64,000 nucleotides of DNA from Methylotenera mobilis JLW8 (lineage in GTDB: Bacteria > Pseudomonadota > Gammaproteobacteria > Burkholderiales > Methylophilaceae): contig NC_012968.1 in NCBI RefSeq assembly GCF_000023705.1, forward strand, positions 434,001 to 498,000, written 5' to 3'. This document shows, in pieces, positions 1 through 7,187 of the stretch (its first letter is position 1; each line of letters opens with the position of its first letter). A program made the position numbers and the translations under genes. The notes beneath the pieces are model-generated. The model ran no database searches and was not told where the DNA came from. It saw only the letters and a program-made list of their open reading frames with translations.

Positions 1-270
1 ATGCGCGGCTTTGGGCGGCCGACATCATTTGAACCATCGGTGCAGTTTGAGCAATATTTATACGAAGCAATTGTTAACTCTAGCTCGCAGCAGCGTAATC
101 AGGCGCTGGTGGATTGGGAGCAGGCGCCGAGTGCGCGTTTAGTGCATCCGCGTGAGGATCACTTGATTCCTTTAATGGTGGTGGCGGGTGCGGCAGGGGA
201 TAGTGTGGGTGAGCGTATTTTTACGGATACCGTGTTTGGGGTGGTAATGGCTTCTTACCGCTTTGGCTAG
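1..270 (+). CDS. LigB/DODA-type extradiol dioxygenase, C-terminal part
   Basis: This is the C-terminal 89 residues of a class III extradiol ring-cleavage dioxygenase (LigB/4,5-DOPA dioxygenase family); the 5' end lies outside the window, so the ATG at position 1 is probably internal. The block HPREDHLIPLMVVAGAAG near residues 49-66 is characteristic, and its histidine belongs to the family's active-site region. The family cleaves catecholic rings using a non-haem metal, but the substrate cannot be told from this fragment. The stop codon is at 268-270. Confidence 0.8.
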   Translation: MRGFGRPTSFEPSVQFEQYLYEAIVNSSSQQRNQALVDWEQAPSARLVHPREDHLIPLMVVAGAAGDSVGERIFTDTVFGVVMASYRFG

Positions 271-350
271 TAGAGAGTTGGGAGGTAGTGCTGAATAGTG
301 CTCAAGGTGTAAGTTGGCTAGGTAATGGGTTCATCGCCTAGCCTGTGCCG

Positions 351-509
351 TCATCCTATCCCCAACCATGTGGCCTCTTCTCTAAGTTTTGCTTCTAAAT
401 CAACTTGCGCTAAGTCTGTGCTGTTGGCGTTACGCTCAGCGCTAATGCTAAGTTTTGTATTGTTCAGGCTGGTTGAGTTTCTCCAGTAGTAGATGTTTGC
501 TAAGGTCAT
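351..509 (-). CDS. Small hypothetical protein (52 aa)
   Basis: A 52-residue frame begins at an ATG with a weak purine-rich stretch (AGAGAA) upstream. The C-terminal half is charged and helical-looking (DLAQVDLEAKLREEATWLGIG minus its first residues), which resembles small DUF1127/DUF3563-type proteins of Proteobacteria, though I cannot assign it to either. It lies between the dioxygenase and the NmrA-like gene, on the strand of the latter. It could also be a chance frame. Confidence 0.4.
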   Translation of the reverse strand: MTLANIYYWRNSTSLNNTKLSISAERNANSTDLAQVDLEAKLREEATWLGIG

Positions 510-558
510 GATGGTTCTCTTTTTCAGTATTAATTTATAGTATTCAAGTTGGGTATTG

Positions 559-586
559 CCACTCTCCAGCCTAAGCCTGAGAGTGG
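559..586 (-). terminator. Hairpin downstream of NmrA-like gene
   Basis: The arms CCACTCTC and GAGAGTGG (8 bp, 12-nt loop) lie just after the NmrA-like gene. No T-run follows on the minus strand, so termination here would be weak. Confidence 0.35.
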
Positions 587-606
587 TGTGCATGTTGTAA
601 GGTTGT

Positions 607-1485
607 TTAAATAAATGCTGTTTTGTTGGCAGTAATAAAATCTTCAAATCTGGTTAGTGGGCGGCCGAGTAATGTTTCGCCATCAGCAGTGACTACTGCT
701 GCTTGGTTGGAGGCAAATACCTCAAACAGCTCCAGCACGCCTTTGGCTTGCCACTCTGGCCAGCCTGAACCAGTTAATGATGCATAGGTCGTCTCTTCGT
801 CTGGTGATACGTAGTCAACGCTATGTCCGGTCACGCGAGCAAACACTGCTGCAATGTCGCTGCCTGACAGCAACTCTGGACCAGTTAGGTTGTACGCTTT
901 GTTAGCGTGGCCTTCCGTGGTGAGGATAACCGCTGCTGCCTCGCCAATGTCCTGTACATTGAGTGGTGCAAGTTTGCCGTCTCTGATACTAAAGTATAAT
1001 TTGCCGCTTTTTACACCGTCTGCCCAGCCAAAGAAGTTATCCTGGAACCAGATAGTGCGCAGGTGTGTCCATGGCAAGCCTGATGCTTCTAGGTATTTCT
1101 CTGCCTCACGGAACTGTTTGGCAAATAAAATCGCTTCCCATTCGGCACCCACTACAGATAACAGCACGATTTGATTCACAGTGCCTGACGCAACTGCCGC
1201 ATCTACGGTGTGTTTGGCATGTTGCGCTCTGTTTTCTACATTACCCGGAATGATGTATACCTTGGTCACGCCGGCAAACGCAGCAGTTAATGTGGCAGGT
1301 TGGTCTAGATCAAAAATAGCGGTTTCTATCGTTGGAAACTTTTCTTTAAGTTGAGCGGCTTTACTTGCGCTTCTTACACCAGCCACAACTTTGATGTTGC
1401 TGTCTTTTTTGTTTACCAGTGCTTCAATGGCTGCTACGCCGTTATTACCTGCTGCACCTACGATTAAAATGGTTTCCTGTGTCAT
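607..1485 (-). CDS. NmrA-like NAD(P)-binding SDR-family protein
   Basis: A 292-residue atypical short-chain dehydrogenase of the NmrA/QorB type, likely cytoplasmic. The N-terminal Rossmann motif GAAGNNG (residues 10-16) binds NAD(P), and the whole chain follows the NmrA-like layout (substrate domain after about residue 130). Relatives are either NADPH-dependent quinone reductases or redox sensors; the sequence does not decide which. It lies 46 bp downstream of the pirin gene on the same strand, so the two are probably co-transcribed from the intergenic region facing the LysR gene. That fits an electrophile or quinone response, which is an inference. Confidence 0.85.
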   Translation of the reverse strand: MTQETILIVGAAGNNGVAAIEALVNKKDSNIKVVAGVRSASKAAQLKEKFPTIETAIFDLDQPATLTAAFAGVTKVYIIPGNVENRAQHAKHTVDAAVASGTVNQIVLLSVVGAEWEAILFAKQFREAEKYLEASGLPWTHLRTIWFQDNFFGWADGVKSGKLYFSIRDGKLAPLNVQDIGEAAAVILTTEGHANKAYNLTGPELLSGSDIAAVFARVTGHSVDYVSPDEETTYASLTGSGWPEWQAKGVLELFEVFASNQAAVVTADGETLLGRPLTRFEDFITANKTAFI

Positions 1486-1531
1486 GGTATTGCTCCTAAA
1501 ATATGTTTAATAATTAAAAATAAATAAAAAG

Positions 1532-2239
1532 TTAGTAAGGTAGGTCGAACATCAGTAGCTCTGCATCTACAGCATTGCTAAATTCAATCGATGTTTCGTC
1601 CTGAATTTTTAAGGCGTCACCCGTGGTCAATTTAATGCCGTTGATTTCCACTTGGCCTTTAATCAAATGCACGTAACCGGTTCTATTAGATGCTAATTGA
1701 TGAGTTAATCTGTGTTCTTCATTCAATATCGCTGCATAGATGCTGGCATTTTGGTGAATCAGCACTGAGCCATCTTTTCCATCTTGTGAAGCAATCAAAC
1801 GCAGTTGTCCTGTTTTTGATGCGCTATCAAAATGTTTTTCCTCGTAGCTTGGTGCAATGCCTGTTACGTTAGGGTTAATCCAAATTTGTAAAAAGTGCAC
1901 GCGTTCAGTGCTGGAGTGATTAAATTCACTATGGCTTACACCAGTACCGGCACTCATTCTTTGCACATCACCGTAACGAATCACAGAGCCATTGCCCATG
2001 CTGTCTTTGTGCTCCAGTGCGCCGCTTAACACATAGCTAATGATCTCCATGTTTTCATGGCTGTGTGTGCCAAACCCGCGGGCAGGTTGTACGCGGTCTT
2101 CGTTAATCACTAGTAGTGGCCCAAAGCCCATTTGCTCTGGGTTGTAATAGTGACCGAATGAGAATGAATGGTTTGATTGCAACCAGCCATGGTCAGCTGC
2201 ACCGCGTTGGCTATTTTTAAGAACCTGTAACATAATCAA
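1532..2239 (-). CDS. Pirin family protein (YhaK-like)
   Basis: A 235-residue bicupin of the YhaK-like pirin branch. The N-terminal signature includes the stretch NHSFSFGHYYNPEQMGFG and the metal-ligand region GTHSHENMEIISYVLSG, where histidines and a glutamate would hold a metal. Some pirins show quercetinase activity; others act as redox-sensitive regulators. It is the first gene of a minus-strand pair with the NmrA-like gene and is divergent from a LysR regulator. A second, different pirin is encoded at 49700-50563. Confidence 0.88.
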   Translation of the reverse strand: MIMLQVLKNSQRGAADHGWLQSNHSFSFGHYYNPEQMGFGPLLVINEDRVQPARGFGTHSHENMEIISYVLSGALEHKDSMGNGSVIRYGDVQRMSAGTGVSHSEFNHSSTERVHFLQIWINPNVTGIAPSYEEKHFDSASKTGQLRLIASQDGKDGSVLIHQNASIYAAILNEEHRLTHQLASNRTGYVHLIKGQVEINGIKLTTGDALKIQDETSIEFSNAVDAELLMFDLPY

Positions 2240-2282
2240 TCTCCTTATTTGTGCTGTATTGGCAACATTGTCATTTATCTAT

Positions 2283-2306
2283 ATGCGATAATTTGAAACA
2301 TCGTAT
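2283..2306. promoter_or_regulatory. Candidate LysR operator between pirin and lysR
   Basis: ATGCGAT, ten bases, then ATCGTAT form an inverted repeat with six of seven pairs matching, placed between the divergent pirin (start 2239) and LysR (start 2407) genes. The size and AT-rich centre suit a LysR-type binding site. The assignment rests on position and symmetry only. Confidence 0.45.
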
Positions 2307-2406
2307 TCGTTAATAAATGACTGCCGGTTAATGTGAGAAGCATTATGAGCCGTTATTTCCATGATGAAAAACGGAAAAATTATCAACCTATCATCGAAAA
2401 AATCGA

Positions 2407-3333
2407 ATGTTCAGAATAAGCCTAGATTCTTTATTAATTCTTGATGCTATTGACCGCGGCGGATCGTTCGCAGCAGCGGGTAATGAGCTACATAAAGTAC
2501 CGTCTACCATTTCCTATACGGTGAGTAAGTTGGAGCAGGACTTAGGCGTGCAGGTGTTTGAGCGGCAAGGCCCTAAAGTGAGCTTAACCAGCGCGGGTAA
2601 AGAGCTATTAAAAGAAGGTCGCTATCTGCTGAAGGCAGCAGAAGACCTTGAGCATAGAGTGCGGCGTGTGGCTTCTGGCTGGGAAACAGAGTTATCCATC
2701 GGCATGGACTCCGTGTTTTCGCCCACCGCGCTAGTGGAGGATGTCGCTGAGTTTTACAAAGTGGCTAATCTGACCAGGTTGCGCTTTGCGCAAGAGGCAT
2801 TGTCCGGCAGCTGGGAAGCGCTAATGGATAGGCGAGTGGATTTGCTGATAGGTGCTGCCGGTGAGGGGCCATCTGGTGGCGGCTATCACGCAGAGGTGAT
2901 TGATACCATACAGTTTGTGTTTGCCGTTGCGCCTAATCACCCCTTAGCGAGCTTGAACCAACCGCTAGGTAAAGCTGAGTTATATCAGCATAGAGCCATT
3001 ACGGTAAGCGATTCTGTGCGCAAAATGCCGCCGCGTACCGTGGGTTTGCTGTTTGGTCAGGAAACACTAGCCGTGCCTAATATGCGCACAAAATATGAGT
3101 TTCAGCTAGCTGGGCTTGGCTTTGGCTTTTTACCTGAGCCATTAGCGCGTGATGCCATTGCAAAAGGCTTGCTGGTAGAAAAACAAGTTGAGGAGACGCG
3201 CCAACCAGAATCCATCTATATGGCTTGGCGTAGCGGTGATACTGGTGCCGGCTTGAAATGGTGGATTGATAGAGTCAGATCTCAGCATATGGCAGAAAAG
3301 CTTTGGTTAGGAAGGATGAGTGCTGAGTATTAG
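2407..3333 (+). CDS. LysR family transcriptional regulator
   Basis: A 308-residue LysR-type regulator. The N-terminal winged helix-turn-helix (residues about 1-60) includes DAIDRGGSFAAAGNELHKVPSTIS and KLEQDLGVQVFERQG; the rest is the periplasmic-binding-protein-like effector domain. Divergent orientation from the pirin/NmrA pair suggests it controls them. No clear ribosome-binding site precedes the ATG. A 24-codon frame (2345-2419) overlaps the start out of frame but has no support as a gene. Confidence 0.92.
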   Translation: MFRISLDSLLILDAIDRGGSFAAAGNELHKVPSTISYTVSKLEQDLGVQVFERQGPKVSLTSAGKELLKEGRYLLKAAEDLEHRVRRVASGWETELSIGMDSVFSPTALVEDVAEFYKVANLTRLRFAQEALSGSWEALMDRRVDLLIGAAGEGPSGGGYHAEVIDTIQFVFAVAPNHPLASLNQPLGKAELYQHRAITVSDSVRKMPPRTVGLLFGQETLAVPNMRTKYEFQLAGLGFGFLPEPLARDAIAKGLLVEKQVEETRQPESIYMAWRSGDTGAGLKWWIDRVRSQHMAEKLWLGRMSAEY

Positions 3334-3349
3334 GTTGGTTTTTGTGTTT

Positions 3350-3380
3350 AACCACCTGTTCTGTATGGGTGGTTGTTTCT
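3350..3380 (+). terminator. Weak terminator-like hairpin after lysR
   Basis: AACCACC pairs with GGTGGTT across an 11-nt loop and is followed by a short T-rich tail, 17 bp after the LysR stop. Confidence 0.4.
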
Positions 3381-3604
3381 AAGATTGTTGGCTGATAGTG
3401 TTTTGCTTGGTTTGAATTTACATGCATGCATGCAAGCGAGCTTACTATCCTGTGCGGCGATAAAACATTTAATCTCAGCATGCTAAAAAATGACAGATTA
3501 GCAGGGGCGTAAAAATAAACGCGCCCGAATTATTTGTAAGTACATTTGTAAATTCAGATTGTAGATAAGTGTAGCGATACTTTTTATTAACAACGAGATT
3601 GCAA

Positions 3605-4750
3605 ATGAAGAAAAAACTAATCATACCTATCATGCTAGCTTCGCTAGTCCCTTTAATTGCCAGTTGGTTTGCTTACCCCGATACACATTTACCGCCCGGT
3701 TTTGGTGTGTTTCCTCCACAGTTTGTAGCAGCAGCTCCTGGTTTTAATCTAATTGTATTTAGCGCGTTGGCGTTTGTAGAGTTGGTTATACTGGCGCTGT
3801 ATATTTCTCCCACGCTATTTGGGTTTAAAAAAGTCGCTCCCGCAGCACCTAATAAACCGTTACCTTTGCCTGTTTGGTTTTGGGTGGGGTTGGTGTCCAC
3901 TTCATTCTTTTTGTGGCTGATGTGGACGCGCGTGACTATCTTTGGCGGCTTGGTTTATTACGCCTTTACACCGCTATGGTGGAGCTTTATTTTTACTCTG
4001 GACGCCATGGTTTATCGTTATAACAATGGCCAGTCTTTGCTCTCATCCAAAGCTAAAACACTAGTGATCAGCGCATTGGTTTCTTTGGTTGGTTGGCGTA
4101 TGTTTGAGTATTACAATTACTTTGCGCTAGGCAATTGGTACTACCCGCAAACCGAAAGTATTCCTTCACTGTCACATGAAGCTGTAGTAGTGATATTTTT
4201 GCTCGCTTACACCACTGTTTGGCCTGCTATTTTTCAATGGTATATGTTGCTAAACACTTGCCCGAGTTTAACCAGCAGGTACTCTCAAGGCCCCAAAGTT
4301 AATATCAATGGTAATGTGTTGTTGTACGCAGGCTATGCCTTGTTATTTCTGATGGTGTTTTGGCCATATCCTTTATTTTGGGTGCTGTGGATTGGCGTAT
4401 TGATGGTGTTTTCCGGCTTGCTTATCAAGCTGAATATTTGGACGCCGTTTGCTGACATGGCTAAAGGCAACTGGACCTCTGCACTGCTAGTTGCACTGGC
4501 AACCATGTTGAATGGCTTTGTTTGGGAGTGCTGGAACTATGGCAGCGCACATCCACAAATGCCGATTACTAACCCTAACTACTGGGTGTACGATATCCCT
4601 TACGTGAATGTGATACACATATTTTCAGAAATGCCGTTGTTAGGCTATATGGGCTACATGCCATTTGGTGTGTTAGCTTTGGTGATGTGGATATGGGCAG
4701 GTAATGTATTCGGTTTTGATACAAAAATCATTGATAGCGATCAACATTAG
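3605..4750 (+). CDS. Polytopic inner-membrane protein of unknown function
   Basis: A 381-residue protein rich in Trp, Tyr and Phe, with roughly ten hydrophobic segments spread over its length and a basic start (MKKK). I chose the ATG at 3605; an upstream TTG at 3599 adds only two residues. I do not recognise a named family. It is convergent with the FadL-type gene and shares a bidirectional hairpin with it. The pairing suggests, without proving, a link to hydrophobic-compound uptake. Alternatives are a lipid- or hopanoid-related membrane enzyme. Confidence 0.8.
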   Translation: MKKKLIIPIMLASLVPLIASWFAYPDTHLPPGFGVFPPQFVAAAPGFNLIVFSALAFVELVILALYISPTLFGFKKVAPAAPNKPLPLPVWFWVGLVSTSFFLWLMWTRVTIFGGLVYYAFTPLWWSFIFTLDAMVYRYNNGQSLLSSKAKTLVISALVSLVGWRMFEYYNYFALGNWYYPQTESIPSLSHEAVVVIFLLAYTTVWPAIFQWYMLLNTCPSLTSRYSQGPKVNINGNVLLYAGYALLFLMVFWPYPLFWVLWIGVLMVFSGLLIKLNIWTPFADMAKGNWTSALLVALATMLNGFVWECWNYGSAHPQMPITNPNYWVYDIPYVNVIHIFSEMPLLGYMGYMPFGVLALVMWIWAGNVFGFDTKIIDSDQH

Positions 4751-4793
4751 GACTGGCTGTAGATAGCACTAGATTACTCGTACGTGGTTTTAG

Positions 4794-4824
4794 ATGCGCC
4801 TCGCATAAGTAGAGGCGCATATTT
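4794..4824. terminator. Bidirectional terminator between membrane protein and fadL-like gene
   Basis: ATGCGCCTC and GAGGCGCAT pair perfectly (9 bp, 9-nt loop) and are followed by ATTTTC on the plus strand. It lies between two convergent stop codons. Confidence 0.7.
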
Positions 4825-4841
4825 TCATCGCATAGCAGGTT

Positions 4842-6092
4842 TTACCACTGCTTACTCAGCATCATATGTAGGAAAAAGCCTTCATTACGCACTTCGGTAT
4901 TATTGCCAAATAATTGGCTGTCGTAAGTCACTTTCTTAGGTAATAAAAACTCAATACCACTGGTGAGCTTCCAAGTTTCATCCAGCTTGCGAGCAAAGCC
5001 CAGTGTAATGTGTTCTTCTAAAATTGCGGCGAGCAACGCATTAGAGTTATTTCTTGGCACCGGATTTTTGCCATAGTTGTAGCCTGCGTATAAAGTAGTT
5101 TTGTCATTGTAAGTGTAGGCGGCACCCAACGCATATACTAACTGATTGCGCCAATCCTGTTGGCTGACATTCACGACTGAGGCGGGCGCAAACGAGCTTG
5201 AAGTGTCACTCCATGTTGTAGTGACATCGTTAATGGCATCGGCCCAGTTAAGCCAATTGATTTTGGCGGAAAGCAATAAATCAGCGTTAGGTTTAAAGGC
5301 CGCGCCAATGGCTACTTCACGCGGTAGGGCAAATCCTTTAATACTGAGATTGTCATATTTGGCAACACCAGCCGAGCCATAGTTAAATTTAGCTGTGCCG
5401 CCGGTGAGTGGTAATTCAGTTTTTTCTGTGTAGCTTGCGCCCAGTGTCCATTGCTCGTTTAATTTGTATTGCGCGCCTAGCTTAAAGCCGAAGCGTAGTG
5501 TATCTACCCCTTTATTTTTGAAGCCAGCAAAACTAGAGGTCGGCGGTGTGTGGTAAAAAAACTTTTGCTCAATACTTGCATAAATCATGCTAATAGAGCC
5601 ACCGATTGCAAGGTTGTCTGACACTTGGCAGCCAATCCCTGGTGTTATTTTAGCAATGCCGAATAGTGAGCTCATTTCATCATCGGTGCCAAATGGCGTA
5701 TTGATGTGTTTAAACACTGCGCCTGCGCCACCTTGTGAGAAAAAGCCAATACCTGCCGTGCAAGGAGAATTTTCCAGCTGTTGTGCATAGCCGCCGCCAG
5801 CTAGCATGACGTAACGATTATCTGCATGCTGGTCATTGCGTGCGTCTTGGTGTGATAAATCTGTAGTGCGCAGCATCGAGCCGTAAGCATCCATCAGCTT
5901 GCCTTTAACTTGCGCTAAACCCGCAGGGTTGGTGTTCAATGCGCTGGTGTCGCGTGCCACTGCAGTATCTGCACCGCCCATGAGGGTTGATTCTGCGCCG
6001 TAGCCAATTAAGTTGATGCCATTGGTCGCATGGCTAGACGTGCTAATGGCTAGCCCACAAACAGCCATTGCAAAAATGTGATTGCGTTTCAT
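4842..6092 (-). CDS. FadL/TodX (OMPP1) family outer-membrane transport protein
   Basis: A 416-residue outer-membrane beta-barrel of the FadL family. A signal peptide ends at about SSHA (residue 22), followed by the family's mature N-terminus TNGINLIGYGAESTLMGGAD, the plug/hatch region that also carries the NPAG box near residue 56. Family members let long-chain fatty acids or aromatic hydrocarbons cross the outer membrane by lateral diffusion. The C-terminus ends in W after a final amphipathic strand, as expected for a barrel. A 15-bp tandem repeat lies just upstream and may regulate it. Confidence 0.9.
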   Translation of the reverse strand: MKRNHIFAMAVCGLAISTSSHATNGINLIGYGAESTLMGGADTAVARDTSALNTNPAGLAQVKGKLMDAYGSMLRTTDLSHQDARNDQHADNRYVMLAGGGYAQQLENSPCTAGIGFFSQGGAGAVFKHINTPFGTDDEMSSLFGIAKITPGIGCQVSDNLAIGGSISMIYASIEQKFFYHTPPTSSFAGFKNKGVDTLRFGFKLGAQYKLNEQWTLGASYTEKTELPLTGGTAKFNYGSAGVAKYDNLSIKGFALPREVAIGAAFKPNADLLLSAKINWLNWADAINDVTTTWSDTSSSFAPASVVNVSQQDWRNQLVYALGAAYTYNDKTTLYAGYNYGKNPVPRNNSNALLAAILEEHITLGFARKLDETWKLTSGIEFLLPKKVTYDSQLFGNNTEVRNEGFFLHMMLSKQW

Positions 6093-6156
6093 TTTTTGTT
6101 ATTTCTTTGCTTGTATTAAGACGATGAGTGTTTGGTTTTATATCACTGTACTTGCA

Positions 6157-6189
6157 ATTACTTCACTGGTGACTATTACTTCACTGGTG
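6157..6189. repeat. Perfect 15-bp tandem repeat upstream of fadL-like gene
   Basis: ATTACTTCACTGGTG occurs twice (6157-6171 and 6175-6189) with a 3-bp spacer, giving an 18-bp period, 65-97 bp upstream of the FadL-type start codon. It could be a two-site operator. The rest of the 6093-6387 gap is AT-rich and holds no gene I can see. Confidence 0.8.
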
Positions 6190-6387
6190 TTTTTATAATG
6201 CTTTTTATTATGCAATCAGTACAGTGTATATTTAATCTGTTACGACAATATTTTTTTATTCTATAGGGGCGGGGGGTATTTTAGTTACATTCTTTTGCAA
6301 TACAACTAAATTGGGAGGGTAGTGGCCTAGCTAAGGCGAGCCTGCTGGATATGTTGATCTGGTAGCGGCAGCCTAATGTGATGCGGT

Positions 6388-7164
6388 TTATTGATCTGCC
6401 AAAAAGTTATCTACCAAGGCGATAAACGCTTGCGGTTGTTCTGCATGTACCCAGTGGTTTGTTGCTAAGCTGGCAAACTGTGCGTTGGTGAAATGGGTTT
6501 TAATGTGTTGAATGTCTGCATCACGCACGTAATCACTGCGTTCGCCGCGGATAAATAGACTGGGCTTCTCATAGTGTGTGTTTTCACATATGGCTTTTAT
6601 CATGTGAGGGTAGTTGTTTCTAAGCGCGGCTAGATTAATGCGCCAAGCTAGCTTGTTTTCAATCTTGATTAAATTCATCAGTAAAAATTGGCGCACTGTT
6701 GTGTGTGGGATAGCGCTAACCAATGCTTTATCTGCATCACCACGGCTTTGCATGGCGTTTAGGTCAACTGCCAGCATTGCATCAATCATATGTGTATAGG
6801 CATCGGCGTAAGCGCGTATTGCCATGTCCACCACAATCAATTTTTCTAACCTGTCAGGGTGGTGCGTGGCAAATTGCATGGCCGTTTTGCCGCCTAGAGA
6901 ATGCCCCAATAAATGGATGCGGTCTAAGTTAAGCGCATCACATAGCTCAAGCAAATCATTCGCCATATCGGCATAGGTTTGCGATTCATTATGTGGGGAT
7001 CTGCCATGGTTACGTAAATCTACACTAATCACTTGGTATTGCTGCGCAAAGTGCTTAGCAACGGCGCCCCAGTTATCGCCAGAGCCAAATAAACCGTGTA
7101 GCAAAACTAGCGGATGAGGATTGCCTGAGGTTGGTGAGCCGAAGATTCGATAATGTAGTTGCAT
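6388..7164 (-). CDS. ybfF: Alpha/beta hydrolase, YbfF-like esterase
   Basis: A 258-residue alpha/beta-fold hydrolase close in length and layout to YbfF, an acyl-CoA/short-chain esterase. The oxyanion region HGLFGS is at residues 23-28, the nucleophile elbow GHSLGG at 87-92 (Ser89), the acid is probably the Asp in GERSDYV near 210, and the His sits in NHWVHAE near 239. No signal peptide, so cytoplasmic. It lies 23 bp downstream of the GGDEF/EAL gene on the same strand and may be read through from it. Confidence 0.87.
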   Translation of the reverse strand: MQLHYRIFGSPTSGNPHPLVLLHGLFGSGDNWGAVAKHFAQQYQVISVDLRNHGRSPHNESQTYADMANDLLELCDALNLDRIHLLGHSLGGKTAMQFATHHPDRLEKLIVVDMAIRAYADAYTHMIDAMLAVDLNAMQSRGDADKALVSAIPHTTVRQFLLMNLIKIENKLAWRINLAALRNNYPHMIKAICENTHYEKPSLFIRGERSDYVRDADIQHIKTHFTNAQFASLATNHWVHAEQPQAFIALVDNFLADQ

Positions 7165-7187
7165 TTTTAAACTGCTAAATGTTTTGC

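Noticed and set aside
2345-2419. 24-codon upstream frame overlapping the first lysR start
   Set aside because: Could act as a leader peptide but has no ribosome site or conserved-looking sequence; likely chance.
3422-3436. Short CATG tandem stretch near 3422
   Set aside because: Only three units of 4 bp in an AT-rich gap; no more than expected by chance.
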